A DNA stretch of 64,000 nt from contig JAPKAY010000015.1 in assembly GCA_028825045.1 (NCBI GenBank), positions 1 to 64,000 on the forward strand, written 5' to 3'. Each line of letters begins with the position of its first letter. Position 1 is the stretch's first letter. Below, piece after piece: positions 1-12,578 of the stretch. The position numbers and the translations under genes were made by a program. This DNA is from Halioglobus sp. (lineage in GTDB: Bacteria > Pseudomonadota > Gammaproteobacteria > Pseudomonadales > Halieaceae). The notes under the pieces were generated by a model, which ran no database searches, had not been told where the DNA came from, and worked only from the letters and a program-made list of their open reading frames with translations.

Positions 1-2
1 GC

Positions 3-3068
<3,066 letters not shown>

Positions 3069-3162
3069 TGGCAACGTCAATTCGAATATCCGCGCAGTAG
3101 TGACCACACCAGACTGTCCCGAGCAGACAGCGGCAACGATCAGCTAACACGTATCGCCGCTG

Positions 3163-4383
3163 TTACAGCGGCGAACGCCCTCTATTGGCAGCAATGCGCA
3201 TACGCAGGGAGTTAATTTTGATAAAGCCCTCTGCGTCTGCCTGATTATAGGCCCCAGCGTCTTCTTCAAAGGTCGCAATGCGCTCATCGAAAAGACTGTC
3301 CGCGGATTGTCTGCCTGCGACAATCACGTTGCCTTTGTAAAGTTTAAGTCGCACCTTACCGTTCACCACACTCTGGGAGTCATCAATGGCCACCTGCAAC
3401 ATTCGGCGCTCGGGTGACCACCAATACCCGTTGTATATGAGCTCGGCGTAGCGCGGCATCAATTCATCCTTCAAATGCGCCACTTCCCGATCCAGCGTCA
3501 GCGACTCAATGGCGCGATGCGCTTTTAACAGGATGGTGCCGCCGGGCGTCTCGTAGCAACCCCTGGACTTCATACCCACGTAGCGGTTTTCCACAATGTC
3601 GTCTCTGCCAATACCGTTGGCACCGCCCACCGTGTTCAGGTGCTCTAACAATGTCGCCGGACTCATCCGGGTTCCGTCCACGGCAACCGGATCGCCGCGT
3701 TCAAAATCCAACTCGATGTAGGTCGCGGTATCAGGCGCGGCCTCGGGACTGACACTCCAGCGCCACATATCTTCCTCGGGCTCAGCCCAGGGGTTCTCCA
3801 ACAGATCGCCCTCGTAGGAAATATGCAACAGATTGGCGTCCATAGAGTACGGAGACTTTTTCTTCGCGCTGGCAAAGTCCACCGGGATATCGCGGCTCTT
3901 GCAGTAAGCCATCAGAGATTCTCTGGAACTCAAATCCCACTCCCGCCAGGGCGCGATAACTTTAATACCCGGCTTGAGCGCATAGGCGCCCAACTCAAAT
4001 CGCACCTGGTCGTTACCTTTACCGGTTGCGCCATGGGATATGGCATCCGCACCCGTTTCATTAGCGATCTCAATCAGCCGCTTGGCGATCAACGGGCGCG
4101 CGATAGAGGTGCCCAGCAGATATTCGCCCTCGTAGACAGTGTTGGCGTGAAACATGGGAAACACAAAATCACGCACAAATTCCTCGCGCAGATCCTCAAT
4201 ATAGATTTCCTTGACGCCCATTGCCTCCGCCTTGGCGCGGGCGGGCTCTACCTCTTCGCCCTGCCCGATATCGGCGGTGAAAGTCACAACCTCGCAGCTG
4301 TAGTTGTCCTGTAACCAGCGTACGATCACCGAAGTGTCCAAACCTCCGGAATAGGCCAGCACAACCTTGTTTACATCCGACAT
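3163..4383 (-). CDS. argG: Argininosuccinate synthase
   Basis: Joins citrulline and aspartate with ATP to argininosuccinate, the penultimate step of arginine synthesis, in the cytoplasm. The N-terminus [19 protein letters not shown] contains the PP-loop (AYSGGLDTS) of the N-type ATP pyrophosphatase fold. The 406 residues fit the roughly 400-residue class rather than the longer E. coli class. I chose the ATG at 4381-4383, which has GGAG seven bases upstream; the frame could extend nine codons further to a TTG but without a comparable site. An 8-bp perfect hairpin (3155-3173) spans the stop codon but has no T-run behind it. Confidence 0.97.
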   Translation of the reverse strand: MSDVNKVVLAYSGGLDTSVIVRWLQDNYSCEVVTFTADIGQGEEVEPARAKAEAMGVKEIYIEDLREEFVRDFVFPMFHANTVYEGEYLLGTSIARPLIAKRLIEIANETGADAISHGATGKGNDQVRFELGAYALKPGIKVIAPWREWDLSSRESLMAYCKSRDIPVDFASAKKKSPYSMDANLLHISYEGDLLENPWAEPEEDMWRWSVSPEAAPDTATYIELDFERGDPVAVDGTRMSPATLLEHLNTVGGANGIGRDDIVENRYVGMKSRGCYETPGGTILLKAHRAIESLTLDREVAHLKDELMPRYAELIYNGYWWSPERRMLQVAIDDSQSVVNGKVRLKLYKGNVIVAGRQSADSLFDERIATFEEDAGAYNQADAEGFIKINSLRMRIAANRGRSPL

Positions 4384-4746
4384 GTCATGCTCCTCTGGAG
4401 CTATGGTCAAAAAGGGCGCACATTCTAACGCTGAGGGGGTTCAATTCCCAGCCCGTATTCGCGAACATTCCACTCGCTTTGTCTGAGCGCACAGTAAGCA
4501 TTCATGAACCGATAGGTAAAACCAGTTTGCACGGCGCCGATGACCACCGGCAAGACACGGTACCTGTTACCGCTCACAGGGCTTGCGGCTGTATTTACAC
4601 ACAGGCATCGAAAAGACCATGATCTAAGCAATTGAATTAAATGAAGATTTTTCGGAGGGACTCAAACTCAGACGCCATTGAGTCAAAAACCCGCTGGGAT
4701 GAATCCCAACGGGTTGTCGAAGGCTATTAAAACGGCCGAAACGCGA
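4384..4746. other. Intergenic stretch between argG and the H1-like gene
   Basis: No convincing gene. A 68-codon minus-strand frame (4425-4631) has no recognisable family or ribosome site and I discount it. The region carries a TAGAAT-like -10 element for argG on the minus strand (4422-4427) without a clear -35, and the terminator of the H1-like gene at 4683-4715. Confidence 0.5.
4683..4715 (-). terminator. Rho-independent terminator of the H1-like gene
   Basis: The arms at 4688-4699 and 4704-4715 (AACCCGCTGGGA / TCCCAACGGGTT) pair with a single mismatch around a four-base loop. On the minus strand the hairpin is followed by five T residues (A-run at 4685-4689). It lies 32 bases past the stop of the minus-strand gene ending at 4747. 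Confidence 0.8.
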
Positions 4747-5385
4747 TTACTTTTTCGCGCGTGCCGTGACTTTCCTTTTTGCGGCAGCTTTCTTCTTGGG
4801 TGCAGCTTTCTTCTTGGGTGCAGCTTTCTTCTTAGGAGCCGCTTTCTTCTTGGCGACAGCTTTCTTCTTGGCAGCAGCCTTCTTTTTAGGCGCTGCAGCC
4901 CCGGCCTTGGACGTTACTTTTTTAGCGGCATCCTGAACCTGCTTTTTCACTTTCTTGCTCTTTTTGTTCGCTGCCTTCTCAGCCGCCTTCGCCTTCACTG
5001 CCAGTTTTTTCTCGGCATCGCGCAGCTGCTTTCTCAGTTTTCTTTCCAGTGCGTTGAGCTTCCTTGTGTCAGCCTTGATACGCGCACGCATCCATTTTTC
5101 AGCTGAGGCTGCCAGGTGCTTCGCATTATCGATCTCGGCCTTAACCGCCAGCTCGGCCTTCTTCTCCATCAATTTTTCTTCGGCTGCCAGTTCCTTGGCC
5201 TTCAACTTGGCAGTGTCTACCCACTCGTCCAGCTGCCCGCGGACTTCTTTAAAGACATTACTAAAAACATTGCCTTTTGCCGGCTTCTTCTTTGCCGTGA
5301 CTTTTTTGGCTGATGATTTTTTTGCTGCTTTCTTCGGAGCTGCTTTAGCTCGCTTTACAGGTGTTCGTTTCTTTGCTGTAGCCAT
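4747..5385 (-). CDS. Histone H1-like Lys/Ala-rich DNA-binding protein
   Basis: A 212-residue, very basic protein built in three parts. Residues 1-38 are a Lys/Ala/Pro-rich tail (MATAKKRTPVKRAKAAPKK). Residues about 40-145 are a charged, helical, coiled-coil-like core (VFKEVRGQLDEWVDTAKLKA...). The rest is a second tail of hexapeptide-like units (KKKAAP, KKKAAA). This resembles eukaryotic H1 C-terminal tails and bacterial H1-like or AlgP-like proteins, which bind DNA non-specifically; a nucleoid role is inferred. No signal peptide or membrane segment. The ATG at 5383-5385 is the only reasonable start; its ribosome site is weak. Monocistronic with its own terminator. The C-terminal tail is encoded by an 18-bp tandem repeat and is probably length-variable between strains. 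Confidence 0.75.
   Translation of the reverse strand: MATAKKRTPVKRAKAAPKKAAKKSSAKKVTAKKKPAKGNVFSNVFKEVRGQLDEWVDTAKLKAKELAAEEKLMEKKAELAVKAEIDNAKHLAASAEKWMRARIKADTRKLNALERKLRKQLRDAEKKLAVKAKAAEKAANKKSKKVKKQVQDAAKKVTSKAGAAAPKKKAAAKKKAVAKKKAAPKKKAAPKKKAAPKKKAAAKRKVTARAKK
4784..4891 (-). repeat. 18-bp tandem repeat, six units, coding for the KKAAPK-type tail
   Basis: Six consecutive 18-base units. The first two (4784-4801 and 4802-4819) are identical (GCAGCTTTCTTCTTGGGT on the plus strand) and the following four drift. Each encodes a Lys/Ala-rich hexapeptide of the H1-like protein, in frame, so gain or loss of units would change tail length without a frameshift. Confidence 0.85.
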
Positions 5386-5705
5386 GTCGTTAGTCTCTAA
5401 GAGTTAGTGAACCTGTTCGAGGGCGGGAAAATAGCAATAACCCCATGGATATACAACGGTACTTTGCCAACTTTATGAATACCAAACCGAGTTAAAAAAA
5501 GTAAATGTAGATGACAGGGCAATACCGCCTCTGTACTTTTTTAGTCAACCGACGGAGATAATTGAGCCTGCACATTCAGTCCAGCGAAAATGCAATACGC
5601 CTTTACGCCTCCGTGTGCGGTTGAAGTTCTAATCGGACGAACCAGCATTGGCATTCCTCTTTTGTGGTAGCATCAGCACCTGCACTTCAAGCCCTAAGGC
5701 TACAT
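5386..5705. other. Intergenic region between the H1-like gene (-) and pyrC (+)
   Basis: Divergent promoter space of 320 bases, noticeably more AT-rich than its surroundings. I see no gene. The pyrC ribosome site AAGG lies at 5696-5699. Candidate promoter hexamers exist on both strands, but none has both good boxes and correct spacing. Confidence 0.4.
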
Positions 5706-6758
5706 GTGAACCAACTAACGATTACCCGCCCCGATGACTGGCACGTCCATCTCCGTGACGGCACCGCGCTGCAACACACCTGCGCCGACATGGCGCGCTA
5801 CTTCGGCCGCGCAATCGTGATGCCCAACCTCACGCCGCCCGCCACAACCGTCGCTGAAGCGCTGGCCTATCGCGGTCGTATTCTGGATGCCATGCGCAAA
5901 CTCCCGCGCCAGTTCGAGCCACTGATGACGCTGTATCTCACTGATCAAACCGATACAAAAGAGATCCACCTCGCTGCAGCCACAGAGGGTGTGCATGCCG
6001 TCAAGCTGTATCCAGCGGGCGCAACCACCAACTCTGACGCCGGCGTCACCGAACTGGAGGGGCTGTTCCCGATACTGGCCGCTATGGAAGAAGTAGACTT
6101 GCCGCTGCTTATTCACGGCGAAGTTACCGACAACGATATTGATATTTTTGACCGGGAAAAAGTATTCATCGACCGTCATTTAGCGCCTATTGCCGAGCGC
6201 TTTCCTGCGCTGCGCATTGTGCTGGAACATATCACCACAGACGATGCCGTGCAGTTTGTCAGCGGTGCCGGCAACAATGTGGCTGCAACCATTACGGCCC
6301 ATCACCTGCTGTTCAATCGCAATGATATGCTGGTGGGCGGTATTCGGCCCCACTACTACTGCCTGCCCATACTAAAGCGCAATATTCACCAGCAGGCGCT
6401 GCAACAAGCGGCCATCTCTGGCAACCCCAAATTTTTTCTGGGCACAGATTCTGCACCCCATAGCACCGCCAGCAAGGAAGGAAGCTGCGGCTGTGCAGGC
6501 GTGTATTCTGCGCACGCTGCGCTGGAATTCTACGCGGAGGTGTTTGAGCAACTCAACGCGCTAGACAAGCTGGACGCCTTTGCAGGCCATTTCGGCCCCG
6601 ACTTCTACCGGCTGCCCCGCAATACCCAGCACATCACACTGCGTAAAAAAAGCTGGAATGTTCCGGCCGAACTACCAGTGGGCACGGGCACGTTAACGCC
6701 CCTGCGTGCTGCACAACCAGTCACTTGGGAAATTGCAGAAGCCGGAGCAAACACGTGA
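5706..6758 (+). CDS. pyrC: Dihydroorotase
   Basis: Zinc amidohydrolase that cyclises carbamoyl-aspartate to dihydroorotate in pyrimidine synthesis. All metal ligands of the E. coli-type (class II) enzyme are visible: HVHLRDG near residue 13, the carbamylated Lys in [11 protein letters not shown], the His residues in LIHGEVT and LEHITT, and the catalytic Asp in GTDSAPH. From the GTG at 5706 the protein has 350 residues, matching the roughly 348 of E. coli; an upstream in-frame GTG at 5664 adds only non-conserved residues. AAGG sits six bases before the chosen start. The stop overlaps the start of rnt (GTGA), so the two are translationally coupled. Confidence 0.96.
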   Translation: MNQLTITRPDDWHVHLRDGTALQHTCADMARYFGRAIVMPNLTPPATTVAEALAYRGRILDAMRKLPRQFEPLMTLYLTDQTDTKEIHLAAATEGVHAVKLYPAGATTNSDAGVTELEGLFPILAAMEEVDLPLLIHGEVTDNDIDIFDREKVFIDRHLAPIAERFPALRIVLEHITTDDAVQFVSGAGNNVAATITAHHLLFNRNDMLVGGIRPHYYCLPILKRNIHQQALQQAAISGNPKFFLGTDSAPHSTASKEGSCGCAGVYSAHAALEFYAEVFEQLNALDKLDAFAGHFGPDFYRLPRNTQHITLRKKSWNVPAELPVGTGTLTPLRAAQPVTWEIAEAGANT

Positions 6759-7390
6759 GCAATTCAGACGAACACCGTATCTGCGATCGCTTTCGCGGCT
6801 TCCTGCCCGTTGTCATTGATGTTGAAACCGGTGGCTTCATTGCGAGCACCGACGCCGTTCTTGAGATAGCCGCGACCACAGTGCGCATGAATGAAGAAGG
6901 GGTACTGCGCGCGCACCGCACCCTGAACTTCCATGTGCAACCGTTTGAAGGCGCGAATATCGAGCAATCGGCATTGGATTTCACGGGGATCGACCCCTAC
7001 CACCCGTTTCGTGAGGCTGTCCACGAACAGGAAGCGCTGGAAGAAATGTTCAGCGTCGTGAACAAGGAGATACGGGACCAGAAATGCACCCGTGCAATTC
7101 TGGTAGGACACAATGCACACTTCGATGCAGGCTTTATCAATGCGGCGGCAGAGCGCTGCAGCATAAAGCGCAATCCCTTCCACCCCTTCTCATTTTTCGA
7201 TACGGCAACCCTGTCTGGTCTGGCCTACGGCCAAACCGTTCTGGCTAAAGCCTGTGCGGAAGCGGGCATTCCCTTTGACAGCAACGAAGCGCATTCAGCC
7301 GCCTACGACGCCGAACGCACCGCGCAGTTATTCTGTGAAATCGTCAATCGCTGGAAAGAGTCCGGTGGCTGGATGCCAGACTTTGGCTGA
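6755..7390 (+). CDS. rnt: Ribonuclease T
   Basis: DEDD-family 3'-5' exoribonuclease that trims tRNA and other stable-RNA 3' ends. The 211 residues match the family (about 215). The motifs are VIDVETGGF (first acidic pair), [11 protein letters not shown], and [11 protein letters not shown] (catalytic His and Asp). The GTG at 6755 overlaps the pyrC stop and has GGAG seven bases upstream; the track-style extension upstream lies inside pyrC. The pyrC-rnt order is familiar from Pseudomonas. It ends shortly before the convergent Lon-like gene. Confidence 0.95.
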   Translation: MSNSDEHRICDRFRGFLPVVIDVETGGFIASTDAVLEIAATTVRMNEEGVLRAHRTLNFHVQPFEGANIEQSALDFTGIDPYHPFREAVHEQEALEEMFSVVNKEIRDQKCTRAILVGHNAHFDAGFINAAAERCSIKRNPFHPFSFFDTATLSGLAYGQTVLAKACAEAGIPFDSNEAHSAAYDAERTAQLFCEIVNRWKESGGWMPDFG

Positions 7391-7441
7391 ATGGGCGTTC
7401 ATCTGGACGCGTAAACCAGCGCCGTTCCTATCTGGGTACCG

Positions 7442-8038
7442 TTAGTCTTCTCCACTAATCTGATTCAACAAGCCGTGAAGCTCAATCATCAGCTCGTCAA
7501 CCTGATCGATGCCCAGTAAATCGTACTTAAGAGATTCATCCAGCGGCAACAGTTGCAACAGTGTGCAACCAACCTGCCAGGCGTCATTGTAATCCACTTG
7601 CAAGTTGAGGCGCTCCACATGCGGGTGTATTTCAAGGCTGCGCAAAACGTCCAGCAACGATTGATTGTCTTCAGCCAGGCGCACCGACTCCAGTACCTCG
7701 CGCACCTCGACCTGCCCTATGACGAGCCCATTGGCCTGTGTCTGGGTCTCAAACAAATCAAAGCGCTCAGCGCCCTCTATCGTAATGCCCAGCAGACCGT
7801 TGGGAAGCTGATCCCAGTCCACGATGTGGGCGCAAGTCCCATAGTCTCCCAGCTCTGGGGACGCCCTGCCACGCTCAGCAAGTTCGGCACCGCGACGAAT
7901 CCACACGACCCCAAAGGGACTGTTGGATTTCATGCAGTCACGCACCAGATCGATGTAGCGTGGCTCAAAAATTTGTAGCGAAACACGGCCGTAGGGCAGC
8001 AACACTCCAGACAACGGAAACAGCGGCAACTCACTCAC
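7442..8038 (-). CDS. Lon N-terminal-domain (LON substrate-binding) protein
   Basis: A 198-residue stand-alone protein resembling the N-terminal substrate-recognition domain of Lon protease (MSELPLFPLSGVLLPYG..., LQIFEPRY). No ATPase or protease domain follows, so it cannot be a protease by itself; family members have been suggested to bind unfolded proteins or act as adaptors, but the role is not established. Its ATG overlaps the stop of the upstream cysteine-cluster gene (ATGA), indicating coupled translation. Confidence 0.85.
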   Translation of the reverse strand: MSELPLFPLSGVLLPYGRVSLQIFEPRYIDLVRDCMKSNSPFGVVWIRRGAELAERGRASPELGDYGTCAHIVDWDQLPNGLLGITIEGAERFDLFETQTQANGLVIGQVEVREVLESVRLAEDNQSLLDVLRSLEIHPHVERLNLQVDYNDAWQVGCTLLQLLPLDESLKYDLLGIDQVDELMIELHGLLNQISGED

Positions 8039-8316
8039 AGAATCACACTCCGAACAACACCGTCGGGCATACTCTGCGCCTCTAGTTTCGTCAATCGCGT
8101 AAGCGCTTCTTCACGGTTATCACCGCAGTATTCCCGCTCCGGAGCAAACGCCTCGCAAAGTGCAGGACGACGTTCATCACCGTGCAGGTCACAGCGCATA
8201 ACAGGACTGAGATGAACACAGGGAACCCCGGCCAGCTTGCCCAGCGGCATACCATAAAAGGGCTGCCCGATTGAAACGGCAATACAGCATGCACCACAGT
8301 CGATTCGGCATTCCAT
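8035..8316 (-). CDS. YkgJ-family cysteine-cluster protein
   Basis: A 93-residue protein starting MECRIDCGACC, with cysteines in a CxxxCxxCC arrangement plus later Cys (VPCVHL, MRCDLHG, ALCEAF, EYCG). This pattern belongs to the putative zinc- or iron-chelating YkgJ family; the function is unknown. I chose the ATG at 8314-8316 because relatives begin with MECR; a GTG at 8334 would add six residues. It overlaps the next gene by four bases, so the two may act together. Confidence 0.8.
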   Translation of the reverse strand: MECRIDCGACCIAVSIGQPFYGMPLGKLAGVPCVHLSPVMRCDLHGDERRPALCEAFAPEREYCGDNREEALTRLTKLEAQSMPDGVVRSVIL

Positions 8317-8359
8317 CAGTCGCAAATTTCCCACACCGGTTTACTCTGCGCGCGGCCGA

Positions 8360-10963
8360 TCACTGGGGCGAACCCTCAGGGCCAAGCGGTTTAAACTGAA
8401 CAATCAACCTGGGCAAAAACAGCAGCGCGCCTAATACCGCGGCCACCATCGCCAGCACTGTAAGCAGACCGAAATAAATACTGGGATTGAAGTTGGACAG
8501 CGTCAATGTCGAAAACCCAATCACGAGTGTCAGCGTTGTGTAGTACATCGCGCGACCGATACTGTTGTGGCAACGGTACATGGCAGCGCGGTAATCCCGA
8601 TCCACGGGGAATTCTTTCATAAACCGATGCACGTAATGAATACAGTTATCCACTCCGATGCCCACCACAATGGCCGCGATGGTGATGGTCATAATATCCA
8701 GCGGGATACCTGCCAAGCCCATAATCCCAAGCACCAGGCCAGCGGCAAGTACATTCGGCGCCAGTGCAATAATCGCTAATGGAACCGAGCGGAACAACAC
8801 CAAAAACATGATCAGGATAGCGCCAAATACCGCCCCTAACGTGAGAATCTGTGAGCGAAACAAGCTTTGCAGCACGTTGTTGTACAACACCAACATGCCG
8901 GTGAACTGCACCCGCTCGGGCGCGAATCCCAGAGAATCCTCAAGGTGATGACGCACTTTGCGCAGGAATTCATCCCGACGCAGATCTTCGCTTGTCTCCC
9001 GCACCCGCACGGTCAACCGGGCCTGCTCAGTATTCTCTGAAAAGTAAGGAAACACCATCAACTCCTTCATATCATCGGGAAAACTCTTCTGCACAATAGC
9101 GAGTTCAACACCGCTAATATCTTCACCAATCATATTTTTGACCACGGCGAACACCGTCGACAGGGACAGTACCTTGCCGGTCTCGGGCAGAGAGTTGATG
9201 TAATCCTGCACCCTGTCCAGCTCACGCATACCCGCCAGGCTGAACCAATAACTGGGCTGGAACGACTCCTCTGAAGTAGCAAATGCATCGTCTGAACCGA
9301 ACTCATCGCCCCACTCATCCGCATCGAAGTCGTTCACCGCTTGCCCGGAAAATTCATCGTCCTGAATAAACGGATCATCGGCTGACACCGGCGGCGCAGT
9401 GGTGTTGTCGGCCAAATTTTCCAACCCCGGCAGCGGCGCATTCCTATCCGGTGGCGTCAGGATGATATCCAGTGGAATGGTGCCACCAAGTTGCGAATCC
9501 AGTAGCTCCATGCCCTGGTAGATCTCCGTCGACTTGGAGAAGTAATCAATGAAACGGTTTTCAACCTCCAGTCGACTGATACCGACGCCAATGAGTACCG
9601 CAAGCAGGCCAGCCACCAGAAAAATACTGCCGCCGTGGTGATCAGTCAGGCGCGCGAAATACGCGGTCAGTGCCGGAGCATCGCCGGTGTCATGGTGCTG
9701 CTTACTCTGAGGCCATACCAACATCAGTGAGGGCACCATGATGAACGTGGTGAGTAGGGCCACACAGACGCCTACCGTCATCATCCAACCGAAGTCGATA
9801 ACCGGCTGAATGCCCGACACCACCAGTGACACAAACGCAACGATAGTTGTAATACTGGTGTAGAAGATCGGAATTGCCATCAGCTGCATGGTTTGCAGTA
9901 CACGCTTGTGTAAATCCCCGTCGGGGTTCTGTGCATGCAATTCTCGATAGCGCACGATTAAGTGAATCGTCATAGCCAGGGTAATAATCAACAACACTGC
10001 GACAAAATTGGAAGAGATAACGGTCATGCGCCAATCCAACACGCCCAGCAAGCCCAACATGATCAGTACCGTTGTACTGCACGTGACCAAAGGAATTACC
10101 ACCCAGGATACGCGACGAAAAATGATAGCCAGCACTATCGCCATAATGCCCAGGATAGATCCGCCAAACACTTCCAGATCGCTGGCCACGAAACTCACCA
10201 TGTCAGCGGCAATCATCGGCACACCACCGACAAACAATCGCGCATCGCCGGTATAACGCGCGGCGATCTCGCGCACGTTTTGGACTAGCCTGGAATCCCG
10301 TTCAAGCACGATCGCCGAGCGGGCTTTGAATGCCAGCTCAGTTGTCTTTAATTCATCCTGCTCCTCCACCGACAAGCCTTCACTGTCTCGTTTACTGCGC
10401 AGTTCATCACGCAAACGCAGCAGATCAATGTAAGTTTCGTCCCGCAGCAGGTTAATCTGCACTGCGCTGACCAGCCCATCGCGGCTAACCAGCAGGTCAG
10501 CATAAATCGGACTGGTGGTTAACTCCTGCAGCACTAACGCAAGATCCAGGCCCGGATCCCTCAGCGTAGGCAACGGGTCCACCGAGGTAATATCCGAGAG
10601 TGTGACCGGAGGGCTCTCAAGCAGCGGAACATCCAACACCGTGGTTACCGAAGAGACACCATCGAGCTCCCCCAGTGCCGCCGCCATTTCACCTAGAGGT
10701 TCAAGCGATTGTGGTGACAGCAAGGGCGCATTGGGTTGCCAGGTAATCAACACAAACTCTTCAGTACTGTACTCCCGAGACACCTCACGGAAAAACTCCA
10801 GCGAGGGGTCGCCCTGCAACAGCAGCGAATCGGCAGAGGCGTCCAGTTTTATTTTATTTAGCCCCGTGGCAGCCGCTGCGAATATCAACGCTATAAAGAG
10901 CAGCGATAACCATGGGCGGCGTAAAACCAATGCGTCGTAAAGAGACGCTACAGAAGAGTTCAT
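8360..10963 (-). CDS. RND/MMPL-family exporter, 867 aa
   Basis: Inner-membrane transporter of the RND superfamily, MMPL-like branch. The layout is duplicated: a first membrane helix (residues about 18-35), a large periplasmic loop, five helices (about 270-420), a seventh helix (about 450), a second loop and five final helices. This 6+6 topology and the roughly 870 length fit hopanoid- or lipid-exporter-like members; the substrate is unknown. The second loop carries an unusual run of Asp/Glu residues near residues 520-560 (encoded about 9270-9390), rich in DDE and DEWGDEF. The ATG overlaps the mpl stop (ATGA), so it follows mpl in one transcript. No partner membrane-fusion protein or OMP is nearby. 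Confidence 0.85.
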   Translation of the reverse strand: MNSSVASLYDALVLRRPWLSLLFIALIFAAAATGLNKIKLDASADSLLLQGDPSLEFFREVSREYSTEEFVLITWQPNAPLLSPQSLEPLGEMAAALGELDGVSSVTTVLDVPLLESPPVTLSDITSVDPLPTLRDPGLDLALVLQELTTSPIYADLLVSRDGLVSAVQINLLRDETYIDLLRLRDELRSKRDSEGLSVEEQDELKTTELAFKARSAIVLERDSRLVQNVREIAARYTGDARLFVGGVPMIAADMVSFVASDLEVFGGSILGIMAIVLAIIFRRVSWVVIPLVTCSTTVLIMLGLLGVLDWRMTVISSNFVAVLLIITLAMTIHLIVRYRELHAQNPDGDLHKRVLQTMQLMAIPIFYTSITTIVAFVSLVVSGIQPVIDFGWMMTVGVCVALLTTFIMVPSLMLVWPQSKQHHDTGDAPALTAYFARLTDHHGGSIFLVAGLLAVLIGVGISRLEVENRFIDYFSKSTEIYQGMELLDSQLGGTIPLDIILTPPDRNAPLPGLENLADNTTAPPVSADDPFIQDDEFSGQAVNDFDADEWGDEFGSDDAFATSEESFQPSYWFSLAGMRELDRVQDYINSLPETGKVLSLSTVFAVVKNMIGEDISGVELAIVQKSFPDDMKELMVFPYFSENTEQARLTVRVRETSEDLRRDEFLRKVRHHLEDSLGFAPERVQFTGMLVLYNNVLQSLFRSQILTLGAVFGAILIMFLVLFRSVPLAIIALAPNVLAAGLVLGIMGLAGIPLDIMTITIAAIVVGIGVDNCIHYVHRFMKEFPVDRDYRAAMYRCHNSIGRAMYYTTLTLVIGFSTLTLSNFNPSIYFGLLTVLAMVAAVLGALLFLPRLIVQFKPLGPEGSPQ

Positions 10964-12345
10964 AGAGGTATCTTGTCCTGCAATTTATCCAAAAGTTTCT
11001 GGTGAATACCACCGAAACCGCCATTACTCATAACGACGAGCTGATCACCCGCTTTAGCGTCCGCCGCAACCTGCAACACCAACTCGTCTATATCGCTCAC
11101 CACCGCAGCTGGTACCGGGCTTTGGGCCACTATCGACTCCATAGACCAGTCCATACCCGCAGGCTGAAACCAATACACTTTATCGGCCGCCGCTGAGGAA
11201 GCTGCCAATTGCGCCCTGTGCTCACCCATACGCATGGTATTAGACCTGGGCTCTACCAGGGCAATCACGCGGCCGTCCCCGGCCCGCGCGCGCAACCCTT
11301 CTAAAGTGGTGGCGATAGCGGTCGGATGGTGCGCAAAATCGTCGTACACTGCCACATCGCCGGGGCTGCCCAGCAACTCCAACCGACGCTTCACACCGTC
11401 AAACTTTGACAGAGCGGCTGCGCTAATATTCGGCGCAACACCGACATGTCGCGCAGCGGCCATCGCGGTAAGCGCATTCTCAACATTGTGTGCACCACAG
11501 TGTGTCCACTGCACATCAACGGGCTCACCACGCACTGGCTGCACCTGAAAGGCTGAACCATCTTCGGTCAGCAATTGCGCGCGCCATTCTGCAGCAGACC
11601 CTTCACCCACACCGAAGGAGGTTACCGGCGTCCAACAGCCCATCGCCAGAGTTGCGTCAATGGCAGGCACGCCATGCGGATGCACGATCAACCCTTGCTC
11701 AGGCACACAGCGCACCAGATGGTGGAACTGCCGCTGTATCGCACCCAGGTCATCGAAAATATCGGCGTGGTCGAATTCCAGGTTATTAATCGCCAGAGTG
11801 CGCGGGCGATAGTGAACAAATTTGGAACGCTTATCAAAAAATGCCGTGTCGTACTCATCGGCCTCCACCACAAAGAAGTCTGAGCTACCCAGGCGAGCCG
11901 AGACACCAAAATCGGCCGGCACACCGCCGATCAAAAACCCCGGTGTCATACCCGCGTATTCCAATATCCACGCAAGCATACTGCTGGTGGTGGTTTTACC
12001 GTGCGTACCGGACACCGCCAGCACCCATTTCCCGGCCAGCACGTGCTCTGCCAGCCACTGAGGCCCGGAGGTATAGGGAAGACCACTGTTCAACAAGTGT
12101 TCGACCAGCGGGTTACCGCGCGTCATCGCGTTGCCGACCACCACACAATCCGGTGCTGGCGCCAGGTGCTCGGGCAAATAGCCTTCCATCAGATCGATGC
12201 CCGCATCGCGCAGTTGGGTACTCATCGGGGGATAAACACTGGCATCGGAGCCGGTAACCCGATAGCCCAACTCTCTGGCCAGCAGGGCGATACCGCCCAT
12301 GAAGGTACCGCAAATACCGAGAATATGAATATGGCCTTTCAACAA
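10960..12345 (-). CDS. mpl: UDP-MurNAc:L-Ala-gamma-D-Glu-meso-DAP ligase
   Basis: Murein-recycling ligase that reattaches the salvaged tripeptide to UDP-MurNAc. It has the Mur-ligase architecture: an N-terminal Rossmann-like domain (HILGICGTFMGG), the ATP-binding P-loop VSGTHGKTTTSSM near residue 110, and a C-terminal domain. The 461 residues match the family. The start is a TTG at 12343-12345 with an AAGGAG site six bases upstream; no ATG fits before the conserved N-terminus. Its stop overlaps the start of the exporter gene. Confidence 0.93.
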   Translation of the reverse strand: MLKGHIHILGICGTFMGGIALLARELGYRVTGSDASVYPPMSTQLRDAGIDLMEGYLPEHLAPAPDCVVVGNAMTRGNPLVEHLLNSGLPYTSGPQWLAEHVLAGKWVLAVSGTHGKTTTSSMLAWILEYAGMTPGFLIGGVPADFGVSARLGSSDFFVVEADEYDTAFFDKRSKFVHYRPRTLAINNLEFDHADIFDDLGAIQRQFHHLVRCVPEQGLIVHPHGVPAIDATLAMGCWTPVTSFGVGEGSAAEWRAQLLTEDGSAFQVQPVRGEPVDVQWTHCGAHNVENALTAMAAARHVGVAPNISAAALSKFDGVKRRLELLGSPGDVAVYDDFAHHPTAIATTLEGLRARAGDGRVIALVEPRSNTMRMGEHRAQLAASSAAADKVYWFQPAGMDWSMESIVAQSPVPAAVVSDIDELVLQVAADAKAGDQLVVMSNGGFGGIHQKLLDKLQDKIPL

Positions 12346-12578
12346 CCGCTCCTTGAATTAAGCGCGCATAGTAGCATGCAGCTATTGCAGACCACAGCCG
12401 GCGCATGCATTCAGTTAACGGCTGTTCTTAACAATGAGTAAGTTTAGATAGAAGGAGAAGGTGACCAAATTTCGACCTGTGCCACCGCCCCATGCAATAG
12501 TATTTCGCGTATCATCCTCGCTCACAAAACATAACCAATATCCACTCACCACGCCCAGCGCAGGGAACAGACCACCAC

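Noticed and set aside
3155..3173. Perfect 8-bp hairpin across the argG stop codon, proposed terminator
   Set aside because: No T-run follows on either strand, so termination cannot be supported.
4425..4631. 68-codon minus-strand ORF upstream of argG
   Set aside because: No recognisable motif or ribosome site; it occupies the argG promoter region and looks like chance.
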